Assembly: GCA_947493195.1 (NCBI GenBank) | Contig: CANLQG010000006.1 | Coordinates: forward strand, 114,402 to 178,401 | Length of the DNA: 64,000 nt | Reading direction: 5' to 3' | Origin: an uncultured Sphingomonadaceae bacterium | Lineage (GTDB): Bacteria; Pseudomonadota; Alphaproteobacteria; Sphingomonadales; Sphingomonadaceae | Shown: positions 1 through 8,491 of the stretch, one piece after another | Position numbering within the stretch: position 1 is the first letter of the stretch | How the letters are laid out: every line of letters starts with the position of its first letter | Notes under the pieces: model-generated | The model's database searches: none | Told to the model about the DNA's origin: nothing | What the model saw: the letters and a program-made list of their open reading frames with translations, nothing else | Program-made: the position numbers and the translations under genes

Positions 1-358
1 AGACCGGCGCAGCGATGCCCAGCGCCTCAAGCTGCCGCTTGCGCGCCGCGTTGCGTTCGTCGACGAGGTTGGTCAGCACCACCACGTCGGCCTCGCGCTG
101 CAATTCACGGATCGCCTCGATGGAACCCGCGATAGGCTCCTGCCGGTCCATCTGCGTGTCGAAGAAGCCGCCCAGCAGGGCCCAGACCTCTTTCTCCTGC
201 ATTGCCTCGCCGCTTCCGCGACGGCGCATGGACTGGACGAAGGGATCGCCTTCAAGCTGGAAATCGATGTCGTGCTCGGTATCCAGCCAGTCGCGGAAAT
301 GGCGGACCATGTGCAGCAGCACCTCGTCGCAGTCGGTGACAACCAGGGGGCGTTTCAT
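1..358 (-). CDS. HAD-superfamily hydrolase, 3' part cut off by window edge
   Basis: Reads leftward and runs off the left edge, so only about the first 119 residues are present. The N-terminus MKRPLVVTDCDEVL carries HAD motif I (DxDxV; D9 and D11 by position) and further on VVVLTN fits motif II with its Thr. These proteins are Mg-dependent phosphatases or related phosphotransferases; the substrate cannot be told. Its ATG (356-358) overlaps the TGA of the upstream DUF3572 gene (ATGA), so the two are probably translationally coupled. The C-terminal acid motif lies outside the window. Confidence 0.75.
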   Translation of the reverse strand, partial: MKRPLVVTDCDEVLLHMVRHFRDWLDTEHDIDFQLEGDPFVQSMRRRGSGEAMQEKEVWALLGGFFDTQMDRQEPIAGSIEAIRELQREADVVVLTNLVDERNAARKRQLEALGIAAPV

Positions 359-675
359 CGGATGAGATCCTTTCGGGCGGCGACAAGCGTTTCCGGCGCC
401 ACGTCCAGCGCCTGCGCCGCGCCCAGCAGGTCCGGTTCGTGCTGGGTGAGGAAATCGAGCACGGCGCGATGCGTCGAAACCTCGCCAATCGATTCGCGCA
501 GCCTATCGGGCGAAAGGCCCGTCAGATCGAGGAACCTGTGCGCCCTGCGTTCGTCCGCCAGCACCCAGCCAAGGGCGGCAAGGGCGAGTGCAGAGGCATC
601 CTTTACGGAATCTTCATCTGTGTTAATAATTGTCAGCAGTCCGTTATAAAGATAGACGTTTGGATATCCCTCCAT
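355..675 (-). CDS. DUF3572 family protein
   Basis: 106 residues. The core from about residue 25 (DASALALAALGWVLADE, then RAHRFLDLTGL and HEPDLLGAAQALDVAP) matches what I remember of the DUF3572 family, small helical alphaproteobacterial proteins of unknown function. It is the first gene of a two-gene leftward unit with the HAD hydrolase and is divergent from the divK-like gene with only 25 bases between starts. The first ~22 residues are less family-like, but no later in-frame ATG or GTG that keeps the core was found, so the start at 675 is kept. Confidence 0.7.
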   Translation of the reverse strand: MEGYPNVYLYNGLLTIINTDEDSVKDASALALAALGWVLADERRAHRFLDLTGLSPDRLRESIGEVSTHRAVLDFLTQHEPDLLGAAQALDVAPETLVAARKDLIR

Positions 676-700
676 CGGGTCGGAGGAATTCGGGGGCTAA

Positions 701-1090
701 ATGAAGAAGCGTATCCTCGTTGTCGAGGACAACGATCTAAACCGGAAACTTTTCTGCGACGTGCTTCAGGCGGGTGGTTTTTCTGTCGAGCCTGTTGCCG
801 ACGGCAACTTGGCTATCGAAGCTGCCCGCGCCTTTACTCCCAATCTGGTGGTCATGGACATACAGTTGCAGGACGTATCCGGCCTCGATCTCATCGCCAT
901 CCTGAAACATGATGCCGACCTCGCCGATGTACCGGTGCTGGCCGTCACCGCCTATGCCGGAAAGGGCGACGAACAGCGCATTCGGGATTCCGGTGCGGAG
1001 GGCTACCTCGCCAAACCGGTATCCATCGGCCCCTTCATGGCAGCGGTTAAGGGTCTCGTCGAAGACGCACCGACAGCGGTCGCGAGCTAG
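701..1090 (+). CDS. divK: DivK-like single-domain response regulator
   Basis: 129-residue stand-alone receiver domain. Acidic pocket VVEDND (residues 7-12), phosphoacceptor D53 in VVMDIQL, the conserved Thr/Ala region AVTAYAG near 83, and K105 in YLAKPVS are all present, and there is no output domain. In Caulobacter, DivK relays DivJ/PleC phosphorylation to the CtrA cell-cycle pathway; that role is inferred from similarity and lineage. A GGAGG lies at 682-686 ahead of the ATG. Downstream are the ACP and serine palmitoyltransferase genes, which look like a separate unit after a 135-base gap. Confidence 0.85.
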   Translation: MKKRILVVEDNDLNRKLFCDVLQAGGFSVEPVADGNLAIEAARAFTPNLVVMDIQLQDVSGLDLIAILKHDADLADVPVLAVTAYAGKGDEQRIRDSGAEGYLAKPVSIGPFMAAVKGLVEDAPTAVAS

Positions 1091-1225
1091 GACGCGCGCA
1101 AGTATCAGGCCGATTCTACAGCTCGATAGCAAGGCTGCTTGACAAGCAACCGCGCGAAAGCTTTGCCGCGCGGGCCGTGCTGCCCTATAGGGGTCAGCCT
1201 TATCAGCCTTGAGGAAATTTCCTAG

Positions 1226-1468
1226 ATGGACCGCGCCGAAGTCGATACCCGTATCCGCTCGATCATCGAGCCCTTCAACAAGAAGGGCGTTGCCATTACC
1301 GAAGACACCACTTTCGCAGGTGACCTGGAATTCGACAGCCTGACAGTAATGGATTTCGTTGCCGAGATCGAGGACGAGTTCGACGTCATCATCTCGATGA
1401 ACCAGCAGGCCGAGATCGAGAAATACGGCCAGCTCGTCGATGCCGTGCACGACCTGGTCAGCAGCTGA
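1226..1468 (+). CDS. acyl carrier protein paired with serine palmitoyltransferase
   Basis: 80 residues, the usual ACP length, with the phosphopantetheine attachment motif FDSLTVMDF (Ser38). Seven bases separate its stop from the serine palmitoyltransferase ATG, so this is the dedicated sphingolipid ACP known beside spt in sphingomonads and Caulobacter rather than the general FASII AcpP (inference from context). Its Shine-Dalgarno lies inside a perfect 12-base palindrome (AGGAAATTTCCT, 1212-1223) directly before the ATG, which could modulate initiation. Confidence 0.9.
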   Translation: MDRAEVDTRIRSIIEPFNKKGVAITEDTTFAGDLEFDSLTVMDFVAEIEDEFDVIISMNQQAEIEKYGQLVDAVHDLVSS

Positions 1469-1475
1469 GGCACCC

Positions 1476-2726
1476 ATGAGCGAAGGAATCATGCAGGCGG
1501 ATCAGCTGCCCGAGCTGACCGGCAACACGCCCGATCTTTTCAGCAAGTTCGACGATACCATCAAGCTGCGCGAGAACCTGCTCGCCAGCGGGGTGGAAGA
1601 CCCCTTCAGCCTGGTGATGGAGAAAGTCCTCTCCCCCACCCGCGCCATATGCAACGGGCGCGACACGATCCTGCTGGGCACCTACAACTACATGGGCATG
1701 ACGTTCGACCCGGACGTAATCGATGCCGGGCAAAGGGCGCTGGCCGATTTCGGCAGTGGCACCACCGGCAGCCGCGTGCTCAACGGCACCTACCAGGGCC
1801 ACCGGGAATGCGAGGACGCGCTGCGCGAGTTCTACGGCATGGAACATGCCATGGTCTTCTCGACCGGGTATCAGGCCAACCTCGGCATCATTTCCACGAT
1901 CGCGGGCAAGGGCGATTACGTGGTGCTCGACATCGATAGCCACGCCTCCATCTGGGATGGTTGCGCGATGGGCAATGCCGAAATCGTGCCGTTCAAGCAC
2001 AACGATATCGTCGCCATGGAAAAGCGCCTGAAGCGCATCCCCGAAGGCGCGGGCAAGCTGGTGGTGCTGGAAGGCGTCTACTCGATGCTGGGCGATGTCG
2101 CCCCGCTGAAAGAAATGGTGAAGGTCGCCAAGGACAACGGCGCCATGGTGCTGGTGGACGAGGCGCACTCCATGGGCTTCATCGGAGAAAATGGCCGCGG
2201 TGTGGTGGAAGCCGCCGGGGTCATGGACGATGTCGATTTCATCATTGGCACCTTCTCCAAGAGCGTGGGCACGGTTGGCGGCTTCTGCGTGTCCAACCAC
2301 CCCAAGTTCGAAATCATGCGGCTCGTGTGCCGCCCCTACGTCTTCACCGCCAGCCTGCCGCCCAGCGTGGTGGCAACGGCCGCCACCTCCATTCGCAAGC
2401 TGATGACCGCCAGGGACAAGCGCGAGCATCTCTGGAAGAATTCGCGGCGGCTTCACTCGGGCCTTACCGAACTGGGCTTCAAGCTGGGCACCGACGAGCC
2501 GCAGAGTGCCATCGTCGCCGTGATCATGCCGGACCTGGAAAAGGGCGCCGCCATGTGGAGCGCGCTGCTGACGGAGGGGCTCTACGTAAACCTCGCCCGT
2601 CCGCCGGCAACGCCCGCCAACATGACGCTGCTGCGCTGTTCGCTGTGTGCCCTGCATTCGGACGAGGAAGTCGAGACGATCCTCGGCATGTTCGAGCGCG
2701 CGGGCAAGATGGTGGGGATCATCTAG
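1476..2726 (+). CDS. spt: serine palmitoyltransferase
   Basis: 416 residues, alpha-oxoamine synthase family (PLP). It condenses L-serine with an acyl thioester to give 3-ketodihydrosphingosine, the first step of sphingolipid synthesis. Visible: LGTYNYMGM near residue 68, GSGTTGSR at 93-100, H156 in DIDSHASIWDG (stacks on PLP), VDEAHSMG at 227-234, and the PLP lysine K262 in GTFSKSVGTVGGF, very like Sphingomonas paucimobilis SPT. The start at 1476 is chosen because the frame's earlier ATG (1440) lies inside the ACP gene; TGAGG at 1466-1470 serves as ribosome site. Soluble, as in sphingomonads, with no membrane segment. Specificity for serine over other oxoamine reactions is inferred from this similarity and the ACP neighbour. 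Confidence 0.92.
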   Translation: MSEGIMQADQLPELTGNTPDLFSKFDDTIKLRENLLASGVEDPFSLVMEKVLSPTRAICNGRDTILLGTYNYMGMTFDPDVIDAGQRALADFGSGTTGSRVLNGTYQGHRECEDALREFYGMEHAMVFSTGYQANLGIISTIAGKGDYVVLDIDSHASIWDGCAMGNAEIVPFKHNDIVAMEKRLKRIPEGAGKLVVLEGVYSMLGDVAPLKEMVKVAKDNGAMVLVDEAHSMGFIGENGRGVVEAAGVMDDVDFIIGTFSKSVGTVGGFCVSNHPKFEIMRLVCRPYVFTASLPPSVVATAATSIRKLMTARDKREHLWKNSRRLHSGLTELGFKLGTDEPQSAIVAVIMPDLEKGAAMWSALLTEGLYVNLARPPATPANMTLLRCSLCALHSDEEVETILGMFERAGKMVGII

Positions 2727-2782
2727 GAGAAGCGGAACAAGGCAGCGCCGCCGCTCGTCTCTGCTGGGAAAGGAGATTTCCC

Positions 2783-3214
2783 ATGAAGACGACCAACACA
2801 GGCAGCGCCACTTACGAGGGCCTCGGCAAATCAGGCAAGGGTCATGTGTCGACCGGATCGGGCGCGCTGGCCGCGCAACCCTACGGCTTCCAGACCCGTT
2901 TCGAGGACGAGCCCGGCACCAACCCGGAAGAACTCATCGCGGCGGCCCATGCCAGCTGCTTCACGATGGCATTGAGCTTCAAGCTGGCCGATGCAGGGCA
3001 CACCGACGGTTCGGTGGTGACCCATGCCGAAGTGACCCTGGAAAAGGACGACGCGGGGTTCAAGGTCACCAAGTCGGCGCTCAAGACAAAGGGCAAGGTT
3101 CCCGGCCTCGATCAGACCAGATTCGAGGAACTGGCAAAGGAAGCCAAGGAAGGCTGCCCGATCTCTCGCCTGCTCGATACCGAGATTACGCTGGAGACGA
3201 AGTTCGAGGGCTGA
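2783..3214 (+). CDS. OsmC/Ohr-family peroxiredoxin
   Basis: 143 residues. The OsmC pattern is clear: GTNPEELIAAAHASCFTMAL with the first redox Cys near residue 58, and EAKEGCPISRLL with the second near 125. These proteins reduce organic and inorganic peroxides with two cysteines. Its Shine-Dalgarno (AGGAGA, 2771-2776) occupies the junction and loop of a six-base hairpin, GGGAAA (2766-2771) with TTTCCC (2777-2782), ending exactly at the ATG. It follows spt by 56 bases on the same strand; functional linkage is not evident. Confidence 0.88.
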   Translation: MKTTNTGSATYEGLGKSGKGHVSTGSGALAAQPYGFQTRFEDEPGTNPEELIAAAHASCFTMALSFKLADAGHTDGSVVTHAEVTLEKDDAGFKVTKSALKTKGKVPGLDQTRFEELAKEAKEGCPISRLLDTEITLETKFEG

Positions 3215-3229
3215 TCCACACAGCGCTCG

Positions 3230-4255
3230 TCATGCGGCGAACCGGTTTCGCGACCGGTTCGCCAGCGCCACCAGTGACAACATCACGGGCACTTCTACCA
3301 GCACACCCACCACGGTCGCCAGCGCAGCCCCGCTGGAAAGGCCGAACAACCCGATGGCGACTGCCACGGCCAGTTCGAAAAAGTTCGAGGTGCCGATCAG
3401 AGCGCAGGGGGCGGCAATGTTATGTGGCACGCGCCAGGCCCAGGTGGCGGCATAGGCAATGGCAAAGATACCGTAGGACTGGATGATGATCGGGATCGCG
3501 ATCAGCACGATCAGCACCGGCCTCGACACAATGGTTTCAGCCTGAAAGGCGAACAGCAGCACCACGGTTGCCAGCAGTCCCAGGATCGAGAACGGCTTCA
3601 GCCGCGCCGTGAATCTGTCGACGGCTTGTGTATCGTCGGCAGAGCGCGAGATGATAGCGCGCCGCGTCATCCAACCCGCCAGCAGCGGGAACGCGACGTA
3701 GAGCACCACCGAGAGCAGGAGTGTCTCCCAAGGCACGACAATATCGGTCACCCCCAGCAGCAGCGCCACGATGGGGGCGAAGGCGACGATCATGATCAGG
3801 TCGTTCACCGAGACCTGCACCAGCGTGTAGGCGGGGTCGCCTTTGGTCAGTTGCGACCAGACAAAAACCATCGCCGTGCATGGCGCAGCGCCCAGGAGGA
3901 TGAGGCCCGCGATATACTGCTGCGCATCATCCTCGCCGATCCAGCCTGAATAGAGATAGTCGAAAAACAGCAAGGCCAGCGCTGCCATCGTGAAGGGCTT
4001 CACCAGCCAGTTGACCACCACCGTGATGATCAGCCCCTTCGGCTTCTTCCCGATGTCACGGATGCTGGCGAAATCCACTGCAACCATCATGGGGTAGATC
4101 ATCGCCCAGATCAGCAGGGCGACGACCAGGTTGACGGAGGCATATTCCAGTCCCGCCAGCGCTGTCGCAACGCCCGGAGCGGCGAGTCCCAGAATCACCC
4201 CTGCGGCGATGGCGAGGGCCACCCAGATGGACAGGTAGCGTTCGAACATGGCCAT
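3230..4255 (-). CDS. ACR3-family arsenite efflux permease
   Basis: 341 residues, about ten hydrophobic segments. The ACR3 signature [13 protein letters not shown] (with the key Cys) is visible, as are VSVNDLIMI and the [14 protein letters not shown] helix. It exports arsenite across the inner membrane. Start taken at MAMFERYLS (4255), whose ATG overlaps the arsC TGA (ATGA); a 17-residue longer reading would lie inside arsC. Last gene of the arsR-arsC-ACR3 operon. Often named arsB or acr3; I leave the symbol blank because usage varies. Confidence 0.92.
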   Translation of the reverse strand: MAMFERYLSIWVALAIAAGVILGLAAPGVATALAGLEYASVNLVVALLIWAMIYPMMVAVDFASIRDIGKKPKGLIITVVVNWLVKPFTMAALALLFFDYLYSGWIGEDDAQQYIAGLILLGAAPCTAMVFVWSQLTKGDPAYTLVQVSVNDLIMIVAFAPIVALLLGVTDIVVPWETLLLSVVLYVAFPLLAGWMTRRAIISRSADDTQAVDRFTARLKPFSILGLLATVVLLFAFQAETIVSRPVLIVLIAIPIIIQSYGIFAIAYAATWAWRVPHNIAAPCALIGTSNFFELAVAVAIGLFGLSSGAALATVVGVLVEVPVMLSLVALANRSRNRFAA

Positions 4256-4776
4256 CAGGTCACTCCTTCCGACTGCGTTCCAATCGCGATCAACGCATCG
4301 CGCCACTCGCGGTGGGAGAGACGATTTTCGTCCAGCGACAGCATGGCGCCTACCCGTTCGGTCAGCCGTCGGTAGGCCGTCTCGAACCCGGCAAGGTCAC
4401 CGTCGATATGGGTGCCATCCTCCGCGACGCTGGCAGGGTCGGGGATACCCCAGTGCGCCTGGACCGGACGGCCGAATTCGGGGTTCATCGGCCAGACCGG
4501 GCAGCTTTCCCCCTTGGCATTGTCGCATACGGTGATGACGGCGTGCATTGTCGGCGCTTCCGGTCCTGAAAATACGGACCAGCTTTTCGACCGCAGGCCG
4601 GTTACGTCGTGCCCCTTCGCCGCCAGCACTTCCAGCGCCCGCGGATTGGGCACACCGCGCGGCGTGCTGCCGGCGGAATAGGCGGCGAATCGCCCCGCAG
4701 CGGCATCGCGCAGGATCGCTTCGGCCAGGATCGAGCGGGCGGAATTGGCAGTACACAGGAACAGGATGTTGCGCAC
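4255..4776 (-). CDS. arsC: arsenate reductase, low-molecular-weight phosphatase type
   Basis: 173 residues. It starts [15 protein letters not shown], giving the C-x5-R phosphatase loop with nucleophile C8 and R14. Further cysteines lie in [15 protein letters not shown] near 83-91, as in thioredoxin- or glutaredoxin-linked enzymes, and HWGIPDPA carries the general-acid aspartate region. It reduces arsenate to arsenite for export by the downstream ACR3. Four bases separate it from arsR. The C-terminus is somewhat longer (about 30 residues) than the shortest members of the family. Confidence 0.9.
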   Translation of the reverse strand: MRNILFLCTANSARSILAEAILRDAAAGRFAAYSAGSTPRGVPNPRALEVLAAKGHDVTGLRSKSWSVFSGPEAPTMHAVITVCDNAKGESCPVWPMNPEFGRPVQAHWGIPDPASVAEDGTHIDGDLAGFETAYRRLTERVGAMLSLDENRLSHREWRDALIAIGTQSEGVT

Positions 4777-4780
4777 GGTC

Positions 4781-5110
4781 TCAGCAGCCCCCCGCTTCTT
4801 GCGCGGCGGTTGAGGCTTCGCAAGCGTCGCCTTCGCAGCAGTTTTCGGTCAGGAACGCCATCAGCGTGTTCATGCACGCATAGTCGGCGCTGTAGATCAG
4901 CGAGCGGCCCTCACGTCGCTGGGAGACCAGTCCGGCCTCATGCAATTGCCCGAGGTGAAAGGAGAGCGACGAGGCAGGTATGCCCAGCTGCTGAGCTATG
5001 TCGCCGGCAGCGAGACCCTGCTTTCCCGTGCGCACGAGGAGGCGAAACACCTCCAGGCGCGATTCCTGCGCCAGGGCTGCTAGAGCCGTGATGACTTGCT
5101 GTTGCTTCAT
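4781..5110 (-). CDS. arsR: ArsR-family arsenic-responsive repressor
   Basis: 109 residues, winged-helix: QESRLEVFRLLVRTG, DIAQQLGIPASSLSFHLGQLHEAGLV (recognition helix) and the wing RREGRSLIYS. Metalloid-binding cysteines are C-terminal: ENCCEGDACEA and a terminal GGC, unlike the classic ELCVCDL site in the recognition helix of E. coli ArsR, so it is a member with a relocated thiol site (inference). The start at MKQQQVITAL (5110) is preferred; a 12-residue longer version exists. First gene of the operon, expected to repress it until As(III) binds. Confidence 0.87.
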   Translation of the reverse strand: MKQQQVITALAALAQESRLEVFRLLVRTGKQGLAAGDIAQQLGIPASSLSFHLGQLHEAGLVSQRREGRSLIYSADYACMNTLMAFLTENCCEGDACEASTAAQEAGGC

Positions 5111-5169
5111 TTCAACGTTTATCGAAATATTCGCCAGCCGAAGCAAGCGTTATTTCGAGAATCGTCGAA

Positions 5170-5814
5170 TTAAAGCTGGTCCATCGAGGTGACCTGTGCG
5201 CAAGGATCGTTTGCATCAGCCTCGCCCTCGTGGCCGCCCAGCTGGGTGACGGCGAGGATGCCGCCGACGACCAGAATGACGAAAGCCGTTGTCACCATGC
5301 CCAGGTACTTGTCGATGATCGCCTTGATCGGAGCGCCGAAGAACTGGAAGAGCACACCCACCACCATGAATATCAGCGCCCTGCCCGCGATCGCGGCGAG
5401 GATGAAGGTGACCAGATTCATCTCGATGAAGCCGGCGGTGATCGTCATCAGCTTGAACGGGATCGGCGTGCCTGCCGCCAGGAACACCGCCGCCGCGCCC
5501 TGTTCGCGGATATAGCAGGCGGCCTTGGGAAAGCTGTCCGTCAGGCCCAGCACGCCGATCAGCCACTCGCCAACGGCCTCGTAGAGGAAGTAACCGATGA
5601 GGTAGCCGAACAGTCCGCCCAGCACCGATGCCAACGTGCAGATCAGCGCAAAACGGATCGCGCGCTTCGGCTCGGCCAGACACATCAGGCCCAGGAGAGG
5701 GTGCGGCGGAATGGGGAAGAAGCTCGATTCGATAAAGGAGAAGAACGCTAGCCACCACTGCGCGTGGGGATGCGCGGCCTTGGCCATCGTCCAGTTGTAA
5801 AGTCCGCGAAGCAT
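5170..5814 (-). CDS. YqaA/VTT-domain inner-membrane protein
   Basis: 214 residues from MLRGLYNWTM; a nine-residue longer start at 5841 is possible. Several hydrophobic helices, with FFSFIESSFFPIPPHPLL (proline-rich re-entrant loop) and the gated GTPIPFKLMTITAGFIEM stretch typical of the YqaA branch of the DedA/VTT (SNARE-associated) family. Relatives move lipids or maintain membrane charge balance; the exact role is unknown. It stands upstream of the arsenic operon on the same strand, 59 bases away. Confidence 0.8.
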   Translation of the reverse strand: MLRGLYNWTMAKAAHPHAQWWLAFFSFIESSFFPIPPHPLLGLMCLAEPKRAIRFALICTLASVLGGLFGYLIGYFLYEAVGEWLIGVLGLTDSFPKAACYIREQGAAAVFLAAGTPIPFKLMTITAGFIEMNLVTFILAAIAGRALIFMVVGVLFQFFGAPIKAIIDKYLGMVTTAFVILVVGGILAVTQLGGHEGEADANDPCAQVTSMDQL

Positions 5815-6010
5815 GGAAGATCCCGAGAGGTTTTGCGGCATCTACGGCAGGCGGGGCTTTTTGCCAAGTCTCCCACCGCGTCCAACAAACTAACCTATCT
5901 GGCACTTTAATATTGACATCGTCACGCTGTTTGGTTAGAGAAAGGCGATTATGTACTTTACAAACCCAAGGTAATTTGCTACTTAGAATGGGTAAGGAGC
6001 AAAATTCACC

Positions 6011-6976
6011 ATGTCGGTTCTATCTTCCCCCCATTTCCATGACGAAGCCAAGGCGTTTGAGTACCTTGAGAGCATCGTTTGGGCTGATGGAATTGTCTGC
6101 CCCAAGTGCGGCGTGACTGGTGGCAAGGTGTACGACCTGTCTGGCGTCCGCTCTAAGCCTTCCAAGAAGAATCCGAACGGCAAGGTTCGCCACGGCCTCA
6201 AGAAGTGTGGCGAATGCCGCAAGCAGTTCACCGTGAAGGTTGGCACCGTGTTTGAACACGCTCGGCTTCCCCTTACGAAGATGCTCCAGGCCGTTCACCT
6301 GATCGTTTCCAGCAAGAAGGGCATCAGCGCCCATCAGCTGCACCGCGTTCTCGAAATCCAGTACAAGAGCGCGTGGTTCCTCGCTCACCGTATCCGTGAA
6401 GCAATGCGCTCCGGTGATCTGTCCGTACCTTTCGGCAACGAAGGCGGCGCGGTCGAAGTTGACGAGACGTACATCGGCTTCAAGTCTGGCGTTGCTACCC
6501 GTCGCGGCACTGCTCACAAGCGCGCTGTGGTTGCACTGGTTGATCGTGACACCGGCAAGAGCAAGTGGTTCCACGTTGCCAACAGCACCGCAGCGGACAT
6601 TCACCCTACTGTGCTGGATAACATCAGCCGCGAAGCCCGCCTCATGACGGACGAAGCCAAGATGTACCGCAAGATTGGCCGCGACTTTGCCGATCACGGC
6701 ACCACCATTCACGCCACTGGCAACTACGTCGATCTGAACGACCGCACCATCCACACCAACACGGTCGAGGGTGCGTTCTCCATTTTCAAGCGCGGTATGC
6801 GCGGCGTGTATCAGCATTGCGCGGAGCATCACCTGCACCGCTATCTCGCAGAGTTTGAGTTCCGCTATAACAACCGTGTCGCGAATGGTGTTGACGACCG
6901 ACAGCGCGCTGCAAATGCAGTAGCGGGCATCACTGGCAAGCGCCTCACCTATGAAGGGCCTAACGCAAACGCCTAA
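6011..6976 (+). mobile_element. IS1595-family (ISXO2-like) transposase
   Basis: 321 residues, apparently intact. N-terminal zinc ribbon: C30/C33 (CPKC) and C66/C69 (CGEC). The catalytic core has D151 in VEVDETYIG, D214 in LMTDEAKMY, and N250/E253 in HTNTVEGAFSIFKRG, the DDN(E) arrangement of ISXO2-like enzymes. RBS AAGGAG at 5994-5999. I searched by eye about 150 bases on both sides and could not identify convincing terminal inverted repeats or a target duplication, so element ends are undefined. It marks the left part of the accessory island. Confidence 0.88.
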
Positions 6977-7075
6977 GCCAGCAAGCCAGCTTTGGCTGCC
7001 GGGTTTCAAACCTCGAAAACCATGCAGGTGGAAATAGGTGAGTCAAATCAGATAGATAGCAAGATGCTGATTCTA

Positions 7076-7104
7076 TTGACAGAATGTGCGTTGAACGCTA
7101 TTTA
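7076..7104 (+). promoter_or_regulatory. orphan sigma-70-like promoter downstream of the transposase
   Basis: Consensus TTGACA at 7076-7081, a 17-base spacer and TATTTA at 7099-7104. No rightward gene starts nearby; transcription would run antisense into the broken DUF3800 gene. It may be a relic or an outward promoter of the element. Seen directly; activity is inferred. Confidence 0.35.
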
Positions 7105-7185
7105 GGTGTTTGCAGCCCTTGCTTGGTGAATAGGCCCCTGGGCCTTCGAGAGATAGCCAAGATCGCCGATATGGCGGGCTGCATT

Positions 7186-7840
7186 TCAATAGTAATGTGT
7201 TCGGCCATGACCCCACAAACTGTAACTGTAGGTCATACGGTTTCTGATTAGGTCAAGCGACCGGGGATCTTGTCGTTCCCAAGCGCGCTGTACTGCCCAC
7301 GCACAATAGTCGGCAGCCTGAAGCATTGGGTCTGCAAGTGCGGGGCGAAAGTCTACAACCCAAGGAATATCTGGAGCACTTTGCTGGACCACATCTCGCA
7401 ACGCGTTTGTATAGGTAAGTCGCTCTCGCTTTGTGCCGATTGAAGCTGCCGTCACCACCAATCGGTCCACATCATCCAACCGTGGTGCGATCCCGTGTTT
7501 GAAATGGAAGAACCAAGGCAATTTTGTAAAAGCGGGCCTTGTCGGTTTGCAGATGCGGCTGTGCTTTCGATTTTTCACATATCGTAGCTTGGAAGCGAAA
7601 ATCGTGTTCTAGCATAGCCGCGTAAACGCGGTCTCTTACCGCTTGAGCGTCCGTTGTTGCGTGGAAGCAATCCCCAACCGGGTGCCCCTCGCCTATCAAT
7701 TCATGACGCAAGCGAGTTAAGGTGTCTGCCAGTGTTAGATCGCGATCTACCAGCGTGCAGATTATGAAATAGCGGCTCACGTTATGATTTCTGTTAAAGG
7801 TGAAATCACCCGCCTCGTCGGAAAAAAGGAAGACATCCAT
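7186..7840 (-). pseudogene. DUF3800 protein, single-base frameshift
   Basis: Two leftward reading frames together give a DUF3800-like protein of about 215 residues: the first has MDVFLFSDEAGDFTF at its start (DUF3800 proteins begin with a similar acidic [DE]xSGD motif) and the second ends with DPMLQAADYCAWAVQRAW. The frames join cleanly at ARFYK/LPWFF if one base is removed from the T run at 7522-7525 (AAAA on the coding strand), so the break is a one-base homopolymer insertion. It may be a real inactivation or a sequencing error. DUF3800 proteins have an RNase H-like fold in some models and occur in mobile or defence contexts; the function is unknown. Confidence 0.7.
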
Positions 7841-7981
7841 ATGAGCACCGATAAACGCCAACTCGACAAATTCAAAGAAGCCGCGCGCGAACTTGAGTGC
7901 GACGACGACGAAGCGCACTTCAAGGATAGGCTGGGGAAACTAGTGAAGCCTGCGGATCAGAATTCAAAGAGTAGCAACTAG
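7841..7981 (+). CDS. 46-residue conserved-looking small protein
   Basis: Encodes a small charged, probably helical protein: MSTDKRQLDKFKEAARELEC, then an acidic DDDEAHFKDRLGKLVKP stretch. This resembles short uncharacterised proteins I have seen in other alphaproteobacteria, not a family I can name. AGGAAG at 7827-7832 gives a good ribosome site for the ATG at 7841. The start abuts the DUF3800 start on the other strand (CATATG, zero gap), and its 3' end overlaps the end of the restriction endonuclease gene by 18 bases. A 19-residue longer start at 7784 would overlap DUF3800 and is less likely. Confidence 0.55.
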   Translation: MSTDKRQLDKFKEAARELECDDDEAHFKDRLGKLVKPADQNSKSSN

Positions 7982-8491
7982 CGCCTTCACATGCGCCTCA
8001 AAGTCCGAAATTGGATGCAATTGGGCGGGACGACGAGTGAATTTGTAAGAGGCATTTGCACCCGCCTCCATTGATACGAGCCGACCAGCCTTACCTGTAA
8101 CAAGATCTGCCTTCGAGTGGCAATCGAAGAAGATTTGGTTTGGTGCCACGCCTATGAAAATAGCGGCGTCGTAAGGCCGGTGATAGCGAATGTGATTAAA
8201 CTGGAAGCATCCATTCACATCTTCCGATGCCGTTTTTAATTCAAACTCTTTTCCTAGGATGGCGATGTCCCAGGGGCTTTGGTTGAGCAGTCTGCCAGTC
8301 GGCCCCATCGGCAACGTGAACGGCAGCCCTAGGGCGCTACACAGTGATTCGACGAAAGTCTGGCCAACCCGCCCAACCGCAGTGTTGCTGACAATTTTGA
8401 TGCCTTCGTTCTTCGCGCCTATCCATTTTTTGTCGTTAGCGGCTGCGGCGATAGCAGCATCCATTAATGCTTCGTAATCAGGCGTTTGCAT
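7964..8491 (-). CDS. probable type II restriction endonuclease (PD-(D/E)xK)
   Basis: 175 residues from MQTPDYEALM. The motif SPWDIAILGKEFELKTAS fits a PD-(D/E)xK nuclease core (D75, E84, K86), followed by a Gln-rich strand (GCFQFNHIRYH). It overlaps the 3' end of the methyltransferase gene by 14 bases on the same strand, the usual order of methylase first, nuclease second. Recognition sequence unknown. I do not recognise a named subfamily; assignment rests on the catalytic motif and the partner gene. Confidence 0.7.
   Translation of the reverse strand: MQTPDYEALMDAAIAAAANDKKWIGAKNEGIKIVSNTAVGRVGQTFVESLCSALGLPFTLPMGPTGRLLNQSPWDIAILGKEFELKTASEDVNGCFQFNHIRYHRPYDAAIFIGVAPNQIFFDCHSKADLVTGKAGRLVSMEAGANASYKFTRRPAQLHPISDFEAHVKALVATL

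Noticed and set aside
7001..7020. GTTTCAAACC-like palindrome resembling a CRISPR repeat piece
   Set aside because: Single copy, no spacers or repeats nearby, no cas genes.
5881..7185. Terminal inverted repeats of the IS1595-type element
   Set aside because: ATTGACA occurs on both sides of the transposase but in the same direction and only seven bases; no real ends could be fixed.
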